From positions 1,412,001 to 1,476,000 of the forward strand of contig WAID01000007.1 in the NCBI GenBank assembly GCA_016584495.1: a DNA stretch of 64,000 bases, written 5' to 3'. Position numbers and translations under genes: made by a program. The first letter of the stretch is position 1; the number at the start of each line of letters is the position of its first letter. The DNA comes from Celoporthe dispersa. Lineage: Eukaryota > Ascomycota > Sordariomycetes > Diaporthales > Cryphonectriaceae. Of this stretch, positions 10,143 to 21,312 are shown one piece after another. The notes beneath the pieces are model-generated. The model saw only the letters and a program-made list of their open reading frames with translations. It searched no databases and had not been told where the DNA came from.

Positions 10143-12489
10143 TCACGTCTGCCAGCTCGCCGACACCGTCGTGGCCGAACACGGCACAGTCAGCGTGTGG
10201 TTCGGGTCCGCCTCCCAGGTCACGTCCCCGGAGCTGTCCACGCTGATGAACTTGTACTCGACGACGGCACCGGGGGTGAGGTCCACGGTGAGGTCCCACA
10301 GCGGGTCGCTGGAGGTGTAGCTGGAGGCGCTGAGGGCGAGGGCGTCGCTGGTGTCCCAGTCGCCGAGGGCTGAGATGTCTCCGGAGCTTTTGGAAGGTGG
10401 GGAGGGGATCAGCTTTCAGGGCCGGAACAGGGGGAGATGGAGGAGGAGGATGCTGGAGGAAGACAGGATGAGGAGAAAGATGGGGCTCTTACATCTTGAT
10501 CGTCGTCCCGTATGTGGTAGTAACTATTTCATCAAAAGTTACAGCAACACTAGTGGAGGTACAGCTGCCGGTTGTCGTAGTTGTTCCTAAGGCTGTTGTT
10601 TAGAGATGATACCTTTTCGGACGATGTCTCGACGGTTGTATCTCAAGCAATAGTTGTTGACGAAGCAAGAGAAGAAGAAGAAGAGAAGAAAAGAGGGGGA
10701 AAAAAAAGAAATTGTAACATTTGCTTGAAACTTCTCTGTACATGAAGAACGGTCCTTGATATGTTACAAGTTTTGTACAAACCACGTGCGTGGAGCAATA
10801 TGATACACCGAGAAAAAGAGAAAGAAGAAGAAGAAAAAAGCGCGTCCACCAGCCACCTGAGTCAATAACCTCACTCACCACATAACGAAGAGCCGCTGAG
10901 CGCCGCGGTCGGGTAGAAGACGCGCGGCACGCCCGCACTGATGGACACGCTCAGGTCACCACTCGAGTCCGCGGTGAAGGCGGCGCAGCTCATGACGTCC
11001 GTCAGGGCCTGGCCGGCGGTGAAGCCCGTGTTGGCGGCCTCGAGCGTGACGGTGGTGGACGCCCGCTGGCGCCGACGTTGCTGTACACGCCCACGACCTG
11101 CAGGCCGGCGTTGCCCTTGCGCATGCCGATGGTGTTGGTGTCGGAGTAGATGGGCCAGGACTGGTAGGTGACCCAGGTCGCGTCCTGGGCGATGGCCCAG
11201 CTGCGGATGGCGTTGAGGGTGGTGATCCAGGGGTAGAGCTCGGCGGTGGTGTCGTAGCCGGACAGCCACACGGCCTCGCGGTTGTCGGGCACGCCGCCGC
11301 CGCTGTAGTGCTGCTCCTGGCCCTCGTAGATGATGGGGATGCCGTCGGCCAGCATAGTGAAGGCGATGGCGGTCTTGGCGAGTGCGTAGTCGCTCGTCAG
11401 CGAGGGAAGCGCGGGTTGTCGTGGTTCTCAAGGAACGAGCCGTAGAGGGTGGTGTCGGTGTCGGCCTTCATCTCGTTGATGCCGTTGACCAGGTTGGAGA
11501 TGCTGCCCGAGGTAGACTCGAAGGCCTGGGTGATCCAGTAGTAGGCCGGGTAGTTGAGGAGGCCGCTCATGTACTGCTGGTACGGCGTGACCACGGCCGG
11601 GTCGCCGTTGAACACCTCGCCGACCAGGTACACGCCTGCGGCGTCCTCGAAGCCCGGGGTGAAGTTGTAGTTGAGCTCGTACGCGCTGTCAAGGCGGATA
11701 CCGTCTATGCCGTACGTGCTGACCACGTCGGCGATCCACTCATACCAGACCGAGTACACGGCCTCGTCCTCGGTGGCCAAGTCGGGCAGCGGGACGATCG
11801 TGTCGCCCTCCCAGCAGTCCTGGATGGACGTGATGGAGTCATAGTCGATGGCGCAGTACGAGTGGAAGTACGACTCCGAGTTGAAGGGGTCGAAGATGCT
11901 GTAGTCGACATCCTCGGGAGACCCGTCGTAGGCAAAGTGGTTTGTGACCACGTCCATCATGAGATACATGCCACGGTCGTGGAGCGCGGTAGACAGGGCC
12001 GTCAGGTCCGAGGCTGAGCCGAAGTTTGAGTTGACAGAGTAGATGTCTTGCGCCCAGTAGCCCTGTGTTTTACGCTCTGTCAGTATATCAAAATGAGTCC
12101 GCTCTTCTTTGTAGAGAGTAGGAGATCAAGAAGAAGAGGAAGCAGAAGGGAGGAAGTAACATAGCTAGGGCTTGCTCACATGGTACGCCTCGCCATCGGT
12201 CGTATCGCCCTCCAGCTGTGCCACATAAGGGGACACCCACACGGCCGTGAACCCCATGTCCTGGATGTAGTCCAGCATGCTGATCAGACCTTCCCAGGTA
12301 CCACCGCAGTAGATGCCCTCAGACGCATCGCAGGCTGCGGTTGTAGAAAAGGTCCGTCCGGGCAAAGCGGTCCGTCATGACCTGGTAGATGCTCTGAGAA
12401 CGCCATTCTGCAGGTGTCAAGCATACCGCTGGGGCAACAAGCACTGCTGCTGCCACCAGCAGGGACAGAAGATGACGTTCAGAAGACAT
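10143..12489 (-). CDS. Secreted GH13 alpha-amylase with C-terminal CBM20 (frame broken three times)
   Basis: Extracellular endo-alpha-1,4-glucanase acting on starch. Exons 12489-12180, 12062-10879, 10586-10493, 10386-10143; introns 12179-12063, 10878-10587 and 10492-10387, all GT-AG. A signal peptide (residues 1 to about 22) ends before LTPAEWRSQSIY, the mature start of TAKA-type amylases. The three GH13 catalytic residues are present: nucleophile Asp in GIRLDSAYE, acid/base Glu in LVGEVFNGD, and Asp in ENHDNPRF. The last two exons encode a Thr-rich linker and a starch-binding CBM20 (VAVTFDEIVTTTYG ... LGDWDTSDALAL ... YKFISVDSSGDVTWEADPN). Restored length about 610 aa. Single-base frame breaks lie near 12347-12350 (A4 run), 11404-11406 and 11060-11064; each flank is well conserved, so assembly error or a very young pseudogene is possible. 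Confidence 0.85.
11060..11064 (-). other. Frameshift 3 in amylase
   Basis: After YSNVGASG the frame must gain one base to continue as STTVTLEAANTGFTAGQ, the C-domain beta-sandwich of GH13. The break sits at a GGGCG tract. Confidence 0.7.
11397..11408 (-). other. Frameshift 2 in amylase
   Basis: After the catalytic ENHDNPRF the written frame reaches TGA. One extra base in the CCC run continues as SLTSDYALAKTAIAF, as expected for the family. There are no splice sites here. Confidence 0.75.
12347..12350 (-). other. Frameshift 1 in amylase (homopolymer)
   Basis: On the coding strand GAC is followed by TTTT after CC; one T fewer gives RTDLSTTAACD, which matches the family (RTDGSTTATC in TAKA-amylase). 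As written the frame stops 15 codons later. Confidence 0.75.
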
Positions 12490-12626
12490 ATCTCCAGTAT
12501 ACCACAACTAAGGACAGAGAAGAGGAGGAGACGGAGGAGGAGGAGCAAGAAGTAGGTACAGACAGGGCGACAACATCTCCTTCCAACAGCACGACGAAAT
12601 TAACAAAACTTTGAGCGAACCATCAG

Positions 12627-12640
12627 GGGTTATATGTAGA
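12627..12640 (-). promoter_or_regulatory. Possible TATA element of the amylase gene
   Basis: The minus strand reads CTACATATAACCCC about 140 bases before the amylase ATG, a reasonable position for a core promoter. I looked for a CGG-N8-CGG AmyR-type site nearby and did not see a clear one. Confidence 0.35.
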
Positions 12641-13711
12641 CTGTCCACACGCACATGTCTCAACTCTTGCAGTGCTCAATCTGAGTTTGATATGGGTAAT
12701 AAGGTCTGCAGGATCTCAGGCCTCAACCGCAGGAGCCAAGAGAGCAGGGAGTACCATCCTCAAGGGTGTGTGGTGCCTAGGTTTGTGCCACCTCCCATCC
12801 CATCCTCCCTCCCCCCGAGGAAAACCCCACCACCACTGCCATATGCCCCTTGCAGTGTCTCTCGCATGTCAAGGGAAGGAAGAAGAAGGAGAAAGGACAC
12901 AAGGTAAGACCTCCTGCAACGAGACCCGTGCATGTGATGGCCTCGTGGGGCATCGTCGGTAAATCCCCGGCCAAGCTGTGGTGGGAAACAGGCTGACCAC
13001 CACACCATCTGACCCGCCAGGGGACACATGACGGATGCGGCAGGTGAGAGGAAAGAGGAAAGAGACGCCTGTGAAGAAACAATCGAGAACATGTTCGCAA
13101 TGGAACAAGGAGAGTGGCTGAAGGGAAATTGTAACAGGTCTCGAAGGGCCGTGAACGGGCCGACCCAAGGAAATGCACCACGGTGAGGACCTATCAAGAG
13201 GCCGAGGACAGCTGCAGGTTGGTCAGCTGCGGCGTTCCACTAGGGGTTTGTGTCTGGGCCTCCTGGGGAAATAGCCTGGTTCGGCAGGCATATGCACGCT
13301 TTGCCCCGTGCACTCCCACCACACCACATGTGAAGGTTCTCGGTCCTAATTTGAGCTAAGGTTTGGAAATGACTGCCGAGCGAGTCCCTGGCACAAGCTG
13401 TCATGAGCCATGACCTGCATTACCCCGGATTTTCGGACGTCTGTCGTGTTCTCGAAGCAGGTAGGGTTGCTGCTCTGATTGTCGCAACCGCGTGGTCCGG
13501 GTTACCAACTTGACCATCTCCAGACCGTGCCCGGCTAGAACCTCGGCCGACTTGGACCGTCTTTGCTTTGGAGGGGTAGCCCACCGACCTGATTGACGTG
13601 CTTCTCCCGCGGTATAACGTCGAGGAGATGTTTGCGACGGGACCATGACCCGAAGACCCGGGAAATGCGAAGAGGTCTAACCGACTGAAAGACCGCTGGG
13701 TCCAGTTTCTC

Positions 13712-13852
13712 GCCGACGTCTGCCCGGACTATGGACATACCGATGCAGGACTTCTTGACCACACTGGCGGGACTATTGCGCCCAGTATATTCGCCGACGT
13801 CTGCCCGTGCCCGGGACACACTGGTCAAAGAGGTCTGGCCGACGTCTGCCCG
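13712..13852. repeat. Three in-phase copies of a 15-bp motif
   Basis: GCCGACGTCTGCCCG begins at 13712, 13793 and 13838; the offsets are 81 and 45 bases, both multiples of three. On the minus strand an open frame (13891-13535) reads RADVG in all three. Confidence 0.75.
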
Positions 13853-14936
13853 GGGGCTCTGGGCATTCTCGACCAAGGACATGGCGGGCATCGACTCCCG
13901 GATTCAGTTGGTACCCCGCGGGGATGCTGCAGCTCAGGAAGGAGGGCCCAAGCTGGTCAGGCTTGGCAGCGTGCCCACCGAGCAGGATGCCACAGTAAAG
14001 CAGCATTCACGATGCCGACTGAAGGTCCAGTGGAGCCTCTCCGCCGTGCGCTCATGCTCCTGGTCCCCCTCCTCCTCACACGGTGGATTGTATCGGGTTT
14101 GGAGGCAGCTTGCTGGCGAACGGAACTGGGCTGAACTGAGAATGCAAGGATAGACATGCTTTCCGCTGCACCGGACCAGCCTGCTGCTGTTTGTATGAGT
14201 CTGAGCATCTGCTTTGACCTCAGCCTCCTTGACAGGGCATCAAGGCCAGACATTGTGTAAACACCTCATGCTGGAATAACTGTGCCCCCAAGCTCATGGT
14301 GATGGTGAGTGGCCGACTGGTGCACAACAGAATCCAGGCCAACAACAATGTGGGAGTGAGGGAAGCCAGAGGGCAAGGGGAGAAGAGAGATTCGATTCAA
14401 GTTTTTGCGCCCTGCTCAGGCTGTGGTTTCCAGGTGCAATAGTCGCCTTTCAAGTCACTCTTTTCAAAAACATACCATCAATTCTATCACAGATGACACA
14501 CCTTTGCCGCCTGGAAGACTGGACTGGAAATGCTGTAGCTTGGTGCAGGTGGTTGTGAATATCGTCGGGGCAGAAGAGAGTAGGCCCTGTTCACAGGCTT
14601 CAGGCGGTTATACTATGACAGAAGCGCCAAGGTTAGCGGCCGCCGCACTGATTGGCTGTGCAGGTCCAGAGTGGAGTGAGGCTTATCGTTATCAGTGCAG
14701 CCTAACTTTTTCAAAATTTCGAGGCAGGATCGCCTTGTCTTGGGACAGGTGCAGCCTCCGCCTATTCAACTTTTTTTTTCTTTTCCTGTTCGTAGAGGCA
14801 GACGATTTTTCAACTTCTCCCCAAACGGTTTTTTTCTTCTTTTTGCCTTGTACAAGCATCCTTCTTCCGTTCCATCTCTATCCTTCCGATTGGATCAGTC
14901 TGTCACCCTCTCAAACCCTCAACGCAATCCGTCGTC

Positions 14937-16489
14937 ATGGCACCGATGCAACCTGTTGCCCTCTATGGGCTCGAGATTCCTCCTGGCGACATCTTGGTCC
15001 CAGTCACTCAGTCCGGCCATGTCACTGTGAGTATTTCAGTGTTTGATGTCCCCTAGCCAACTCCTTCCCCCTCCCCTTGCTACCAACACACACGTACACG
15101 GCCTGCCGCGCCCCGCGACGAAGCGCGCCAGCAGGCGTCCCCCCACCCCCCTCTGTGTACTTGGACGCGATGGCTAACAAAGTCAGATCCGTCTGACTAT
15201 GGCTGCCATTGACCCCACCGAGGAGATCGAGGACGACGGCAAGCCCCCTCGTCGCCCCCGCTCCACCCTCAAGCTCATCAAGCAGTCCTTTGACGACACC
15301 CAACTTGATGACGACTCCGAGGATGAGGATGAGTACATGCGCCAGCTCCTCGCCGGCGGTGACCTCTCTGATGAGGATTCCGAGGACGACGAAGAAGACG
15401 AGGCAAACGGTGGCCCTAGCGACCCCGCCAAGTCCAAGAAGGCGCTCCAGGCCGCCGCCCTGAAGGAGCTCCTCGAGGCTACCAAGGACGACGAGTCGGA
15501 CGAGGAGATGCTCGATGATGAGTCCGCCAAGAAGAACAAGAAGGCTAAGAAGGCCAACGGCACTAAGGCCGCCGTGAACGGCAAGGGCAAGGCCAAGGCC
15601 ACCGACGACGACGAGGACGTTGATGACGAGGAAGAGGAGGAGGATGAGGAGGAGGACAGTGACGAGGACGACGAGCTGCAAGATCTCGACCTGCAGCAGT
15701 TCACCATCTGCACCCTCGACACCGAGGCTGTGAGTACACAACCCAGACGCGCCCAATCAAAAAGTGCCCAAGCTAAACTAGTTGTATAGCACTGCCAGCA
15801 GCCCCTCGACCTGACCGTCGGCGAGGGCGAGAAGGCTTTCTTCGTCAACACCGGAACCCACACTGTCTACGTCACCGGCAACTACGTCTTCGATGAGGAG
15901 AATGCCTCCATGAGCGACGAGGACTCCGATGATGACGAGTACGACCTTCCTCCGGGGATGGACGAGCTGATCGGTGACGAGTCCGAGGACGAGCTCGATG
16001 ATATCGATGGCGTCGACCGTGTTGAGGAGGTCGATACCGACGAGGAAGAGGCGCCTAAGCTGGTCGAGACCAAGAAGGGCAAGAACAAGCGTGCTGCCGA
16101 CGACGGGGCGGACGGCCTTGATGACCTTATTGCCAAGGAGGAGCCCAAGCTCACCAAGAAGCAGGCCAAGAAGCTCAAGAACAACGAGGGCAAGGCTGTC
16201 GCCGCCGAGAAGGACACTCCCAAGTCCGAGAAGAAGGTTCAATTCGCCAAGAACCTTGAGCTGGGCCCTACTGGCTCTCCTGCCGACAAGGCCAAGCAGG
16301 GTGACAAGGCCAAGAAGCCTGCTACCAGTGTCCGCGTCGAGAAGGGCGTGACCATTGACGACCGCAAGGTCGGCACCGGCCGGACCGCTAAGGCTGGCGA
16401 CAAGGTTGGCATGCGCTACATTGGCAAGCTCGAGAACGGCAAGATCTTTGACGGTAAAGTCCCCCAGCGGTGGTGATGATCTATGTCAT

Positions 16490-16539
<50 letters not shown>

Positions 16540-16774
16540 ATATCAGGCGCTAATGTCTCCCATAACAGCCAACAAGAAGGGCCCTCCCTTTTCATTCAAG
16601 CTTGGCAAGGGCGAAGTCATCGAGGGCTGGGACATCGGCGTCAAGGGTATGGCCATCGGTGGTGAACGACGCCTGACGATCCCAGCCAGCAAGGCATATG
16701 GCAGCAAGAGCCTGCCAGGCATCCCGGGTAACAGCACCCTGATCTTTGACATTAAGCTGTTGGAGATCAAGTAG
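14937..16774 (+). CDS. FPR4: Nucleolar FKBP-type peptidyl-prolyl isomerase (Fpr3/Fpr4 type)
   Basis: Histone-chaperone prolyl isomerase of the nucleus/nucleolus. Exons 14937-15026, 15187-15729, 15790-16453, 16569-16774; 500 aa. The N-terminus (LYGLEIPPG ... IRLTMAAIDPTEE ... FTICTLD ... LTVGEGEKAFFVNTGTHTVYVTGNY) is the nucleoplasmin-like fold, interrupted by long acidic and Lys-rich loops typical of these proteins. The C-terminal 110 residues are the FKBP domain: KVGMRYIGKLENGKIFDG, the EVIEGWDIGVKGM core, and IPASKAYGSKSLPGIPGNSTLIFDIKLLEIK. Intron 3 (16454-16568) is largely (CA)n(TA)n microsatellite and splits the FKBP domain at FDG/ANKKG. Yeast Fpr3 and Fpr4 are paralogues; most filamentous fungi have one gene, so the symbol denotes the family. 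Confidence 0.93.
16490..16537. repeat. (CA)n(TA)n compound microsatellite inside an intron
   Basis: CA units followed by about fifteen TA units in intron 3 of the FKBP gene, 30 bases before the acceptor. Confidence 0.9.
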
Positions 16775-18236
16775 AGGGAGGTCGACCTCTGCCGTGGCTC
16801 TACAAGGAGAATAACAACGAGGAGGCAGGATCATGGTCTGATCACGCTTTCGGCAAGCACACAGACTGGTGACCTCCTGAAATGCTAGAGGGCCGTTGGG
16901 GATGGCTTCGTTGTACCGCCTCTGCTGTGGGGCCCAACCTTCTGGGTTGGCTATGGGTTTGTAAGTTTCAGCAGCGGAGTCCTCTGACCTGTATGCAGCC
17001 TGCGAGGATCCAGTCACCACAGACACGGGAAGCAGACTCTGTCAGAGGGGATGACGAGGTCTACATTGCATCTGGATGGCGTACAAAATTCGGGGGTTTG
17101 CTTGGGTTCTGTTAAGTCTATTGATCTTGCGTTTGCTGCCCGATTACTTCCGATTTTTTTTTCTTCTTTCCTACTGAAGATAATCTGGACAAGTCCGCAC
17201 TATTCAATCAAAAATAATCTGTCTACAACCTTAGGCCTACTTGTGTGTATCATGTGTGTGTGACATAATTAGAACAAGCTAAATGGGTATGTCAAGGTTC
17301 GTAAGGAAGGCATGATAGTTCCTGGGTAACGTTAGCTAATTGTTTCCAAGGTTCCTCTCATCCTTAGTAACCTGCCCTGGTCTGTAGTGAGCAGGAGCAG
17401 CTCATTCAGAGGTCAAGTGCGATATGCAAAGGGTTGTTGATTTCTGGAGCTCTTGTCCCCCCGTGTGTCTCCGTTGCTGAACTTCCTCTTCCTCTTGTCT
17501 TCTTGGTGCAGTGCCTCCAGACTCTTACTCTGGTGAAGAAAGCCCTTGTCTTGGGCATCTATTCTTGATTTATTTTTCCCCCTCCTCTTGCTCTCTCTCT
17601 TTCTCTCTGTCTGTCTCTCGCTCTCTATTGTTGATCTTATTCCAGACTCTAATAATGACTGTCTTTATGTCAGAACCTACCCATATGGCTTCTTATTGAA
17701 CGAGATGAAGAGGAAGCACTCTCAGGACCAGGGCCCACCGGCATCATCGATCATTGCTGTGAAGCCAAGTTCCTCTGCAGCAGAAGCTGGGCTACCACCC
17801 TCTGCACCGCCCTCCAGGCTTCGTCGTCAGAGCTCCAGATTGGTGTCGGCTCTAAAGTCGCTAGCAGGTCGTAGTCACAGTCAGTACTACGAAGAATTTT
17901 TTTTCCCCTTTAGCAAGACCTCCATAGGGTGACCAAAGTCTGGGGCTTCTGTACTGACAGTCTGCAGCTCCCACATTTTCTGGGACTGTTGAGGCCCACA
18001 CAACTTTCAGTACATCACAAGAAAGCTCGCGATCCAGGTGCCAGCCACAACAACATCAGGAGCATTCTGCCCCCCTGTCCAGAACAGACCCTCACCTCAG
18101 GAGGATGGCATCTACTCTCTTTCAAACACCCATTGAGCACACTGTTGTTTGGCGACCTGCTGCCAAGGAACGACCTTCACTGCAGTCCTAGGAGACTGCA
18201 TCTGCAAAACTCCCTTCACCACTTCCTCAGGCTGAG
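16775..18236. other. Intergenic region upstream of the NDR kinase
   Basis: FKBP 3' region followed by kinase promoter. Contains a CT-rich run (17575-17640) and a 75-codon open frame (17705-17932) with coding-like Ser/Arg-rich content that may be an upstream ORF or an unspliced 5' exon. Confidence 0.45.
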
Positions 18237-21002
18237 ATGGAGTCGTCTAATTCCGCATCCAAGTCGAGCCCGACCTCCAGTGTGTACACGGTCAAACAGT
18301 CCGATTCCACCAGCAAAACGTCTGTCGAGTCCAAGACATTGTCCAGCAAGGACCGATCTTCTGAGAAGAGAAGTCCTCTTGGGAAATGGAAGAACCAGCA
18401 GCACCCTCAGCTGGTCATCCCCGAAACCGCAAACGGCAATCTCGACACCATCCTGGAGAAGGAGGGCGAGCGAGAGATCACCCCGACCGTCGTCACCACA
18501 GAGAAGGCTGCCGCGGCCAAGATCTTTCTCGAGACGTACTACAATGATGTGCTGACCAGGCCGAGCCAGCGTGAGGCGCGCCTGCGCATCTTGGAAGGTG
18601 AGCTGTGGCACATGGGCGACGCGCTGTCTGCTGCGGGCAAGGACCAGCTGCGTGCCCAGTTCTTTCAGAATGAGACGCGTCATCTACGACAGACGCGGGT
18701 CATGCGAGCCCGAACGATGAAAGCGCTGGCCGAGGGCAAGGGCGCAGCTTCTTCCTGCTGTAATGACTACCAGCCCGTCAAGGCACTCGGAAAAGGAAGC
18801 TTTGGTATGGTGAGGCTTGTCCGAGAAAAGCTGAAGCCGGGCGACGACCCTTCTCAAAAGAGGGTATATGCAATGAAGGTCATTCGAAAGTCTGCCATGC
18901 TTCGCACCAGCCAGGAGGGCCATCTCAGAGCCGAGCGCGACTTTCTTGTCGCTTCTGAGGGATCCAGGTGGTACGTAGGAGTCGGCGATTCCACGATGAA
19001 ATACTTTGATGCTGACGACCACCACCTGACAGGATCGTCCCGTTGATCTCCAGCTTCCAAGACGCTTCCAACCTCTACTTGGTCATGGACTACATGCCAG
19101 GTGGAGATTTTCTTGGTCTGCTGATTCGAGAGAACGTCCTCAGCGAGCCTGTTGCGCGCTTCTACATTGCAGAGATGATCGTGTGTGTCGAGGAGGCTCA
19201 TGCACTCCGCTGTATCCATCGCGATATCAAGCCTGATAACTTTCTCGTCTCGGCGTCTGGCCATCTGAAGATCTCGGACTTTGGCCTCGCCTTCGATGGC
19301 CACTGGTCGCACGACACCTCCTACTACCATGCCAGCCGCTACTCAATCATTCAGAAACTGAACCTCAAGGTTGAGGGCGACAAGCAAGACAGACAAGACG
19401 CGCAGACCCCTTCGCACGGTGTAAAGTGGAGTTCCAACATCATGATGGGGCTTCATAAACACGAGAAGCAGAATATGTGGGATGGGGAGCCCGTCTTGCA
19501 GTGGCGGAACCGCTGTGGTATGAGAGGTTCGGCCAGGTCGGTCGTGGGAACAAGTCAGTACATGGCCCCAGAGGTGGTTAAGGGCACCGCATATGACGGT
19601 CGCTGCGACTGGTGGAGCATCGGCGTCATCCTCTACGAATGCCTCTACGGGCACACACCCTTTCTGTCAGACCAAGGCAGACAGAAGACAAAGCAGAATA
19701 TCTTGGTGAGCTCTGTTGTGGACCTGTCGCGCCCGAGAGACGGCTAGAGCTGACCTCGAGCCTACGCAGAATCACCGGTCGACATTTTCGTTTCCGAGCC
19801 GTCCTTTCGTCTCCAGCCGGTGCCAGCACCTCATTGCCAGCCTTCTTCAGGCCAAGGAGACACGGCTATGCAGCCGACGCTACCAGTTCAAGGATATGCA
19901 GCAGCGCTCACAGCAATCCTCAAGCGGCAGCGGGAGCAAAGGCAGTCAGGCGGACTTCACCAGACATTTTGTGTTTCCTTATGATGCTAAGGATATCAAA
20001 GCCCACAAGTGGTTCAAAAATGTGCCTTGGGACAGGCTCCACGAGCTCGCGCCACCATTCGTGCCGATGATTCGGTCCCCGGATGACACCCAGTACTTTA
20101 ATGAGGACGAGGCCATCACGGACGTATCTGACACTGACGACGACGACGACGACAACGACGACGACGACGAGGTTGCGGATGAAGTTCAGCCGTTGACGCA
20201 GCCAGAAGCATCGCTACCGACCGCCAACCTGGAAACTGCAGCCGGTCGAGATGGGGCTATCGACAACGTCGTGACAGCGTCTGGCCAGGATCTGTCGTCG
20301 GCGTCGACTGTCCATCGTAAACAACAACCAACCCCACCACCACCTTCGAAGCCTTCCTCACCCATCCGAGACAGGGGCCAAGCATCTATCACACCGTACG
20401 CAGCTGTCGCCAACCCTACACCTCCAGCCACATCCAAGCGTGCTCAACGCGAAGCCAATCTTGGTGCGGCTCTTTCCGTCTTTGACAGAAGCATACAGCA
20501 TGCAGTACGGTCGTGGCTGGCTGTCCCGTACGACACCATGCGTCTGCGTAACTTCGAGCTGCAGGTGGACACAGAACCGCGCCTGCGGAAGCCGGAGCAG
20601 GAGGCCCTGAAGGCTATCGTGCGGACGTACGGTCGCAAAGAGAGGAAGAGGCCTCGAGATCGGCTGCTGCGTGATCCTTCAACTCGAAAAGTCGTGATGG
20701 AGGAACGGAAGAAGACGGCGTTCATGGGATATGATTGGCGGCGGATCCAGACACCGTCTGTGCCTGCAATGATGACAGCGATGGTGATGGAGCCTTTTGG
20801 TCCGACGCAAGGCGCGTATGCTGGTCTGAGAGTGCCTCCAGGGCTGCAGGCGATGGTGACCACGAACGACGTCAAGACGATGAGGCGAACGCCAGAGCCT
20901 GGTCCCAGTGCAGGCGGGGCAGGCTGGCCGTGCGCCTCAGCTGGCCACGAGCATCTTGGAGCCATGAAGGCGATGCACAGCGGCCGGTTGAGCATGAACT
21001 AA
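18237..21002 (+). CDS. NDR/LATS-family AGC serine/threonine kinase
   Basis: Exons 18237-18970, 19033-19705, 19770-21002; 879 aa. Order: disordered Ser-rich N-terminus; N-terminal regulatory (Mob-binding) region with AKIFLETYYNDVLTRPSQRE ... ETRHLRQTRV (about 93-155); kinase domain with P-loop GKGSFGMV (about 185), VYAMKVIRK Lys, HRDIKPDN (about 307), DFG, a long insert of about 80 residues before the activation loop, SVVGTSQYMAPE and CDWWSIGVI. The insert between DFG and APE is diagnostic of NDR kinases. The C-terminus carries a poly-Asp stretch and the hydrophobic motif FMGYDWRR near residue 785, where the usual phospho-Thr is Asp. Such kinases control septation, polarity and mitotic exit with Mob cofactors. 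It is not a clear COT1 or DBF2 orthologue; it looks like a third, filamentous-fungal clade. Confidence 0.88.
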
Positions 21003-21312
21003 GTGCATGGTCTTGATCTCTTCTCTCACTCAGGGGTTGCTTCTGGCGTTGTATGAATTTTCATGGGAAAAAATTGACAGGCAGGAAAAGAGGGAGTGAT
21101 CACAGGGTGGGCGAACATCCCAGACGATGATGCATTCGACCGGAAAGAAGGGGGGGGGGCAAATACCATTGAGGTGACAACGGTGGAGAATATTCATAGC
21201 TGGCATTCGATTCAGGCCTAGAATTATTGATTAACATTACTTTTTTTCCTTCTCTTTCTGTTTGGTATTACATTATCAGAATCAAAGCATGACTGCAGTG
21301 GGATGTTTCCAC
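21003..21312. other. Convergent 3' intergenic region
   Basis: 310 bases between the kinase stop and the ISC1 stop. AT-rich, no gene. Confidence 0.5.

Larger units (their letters stand above)
12490..14936. other. Intergenic region, divergent promoters (amylase / FKBP)
   Basis: 2.4 kb shared by two divergent genes. It contains three copies of GCCGACGTCTGCCCG (13712, 13793, 13838) and, just before the FKBP gene, T-rich and C/T-rich runs (14770-14900) typical of a fungal core promoter. No gene is supported. Confidence 0.5.

Noticed and set aside
15022..15756. Leu/Val-rich minus-strand frame
   Set aside because: Antisense shadow of the acidic, Lys-rich region of the FKBP gene.
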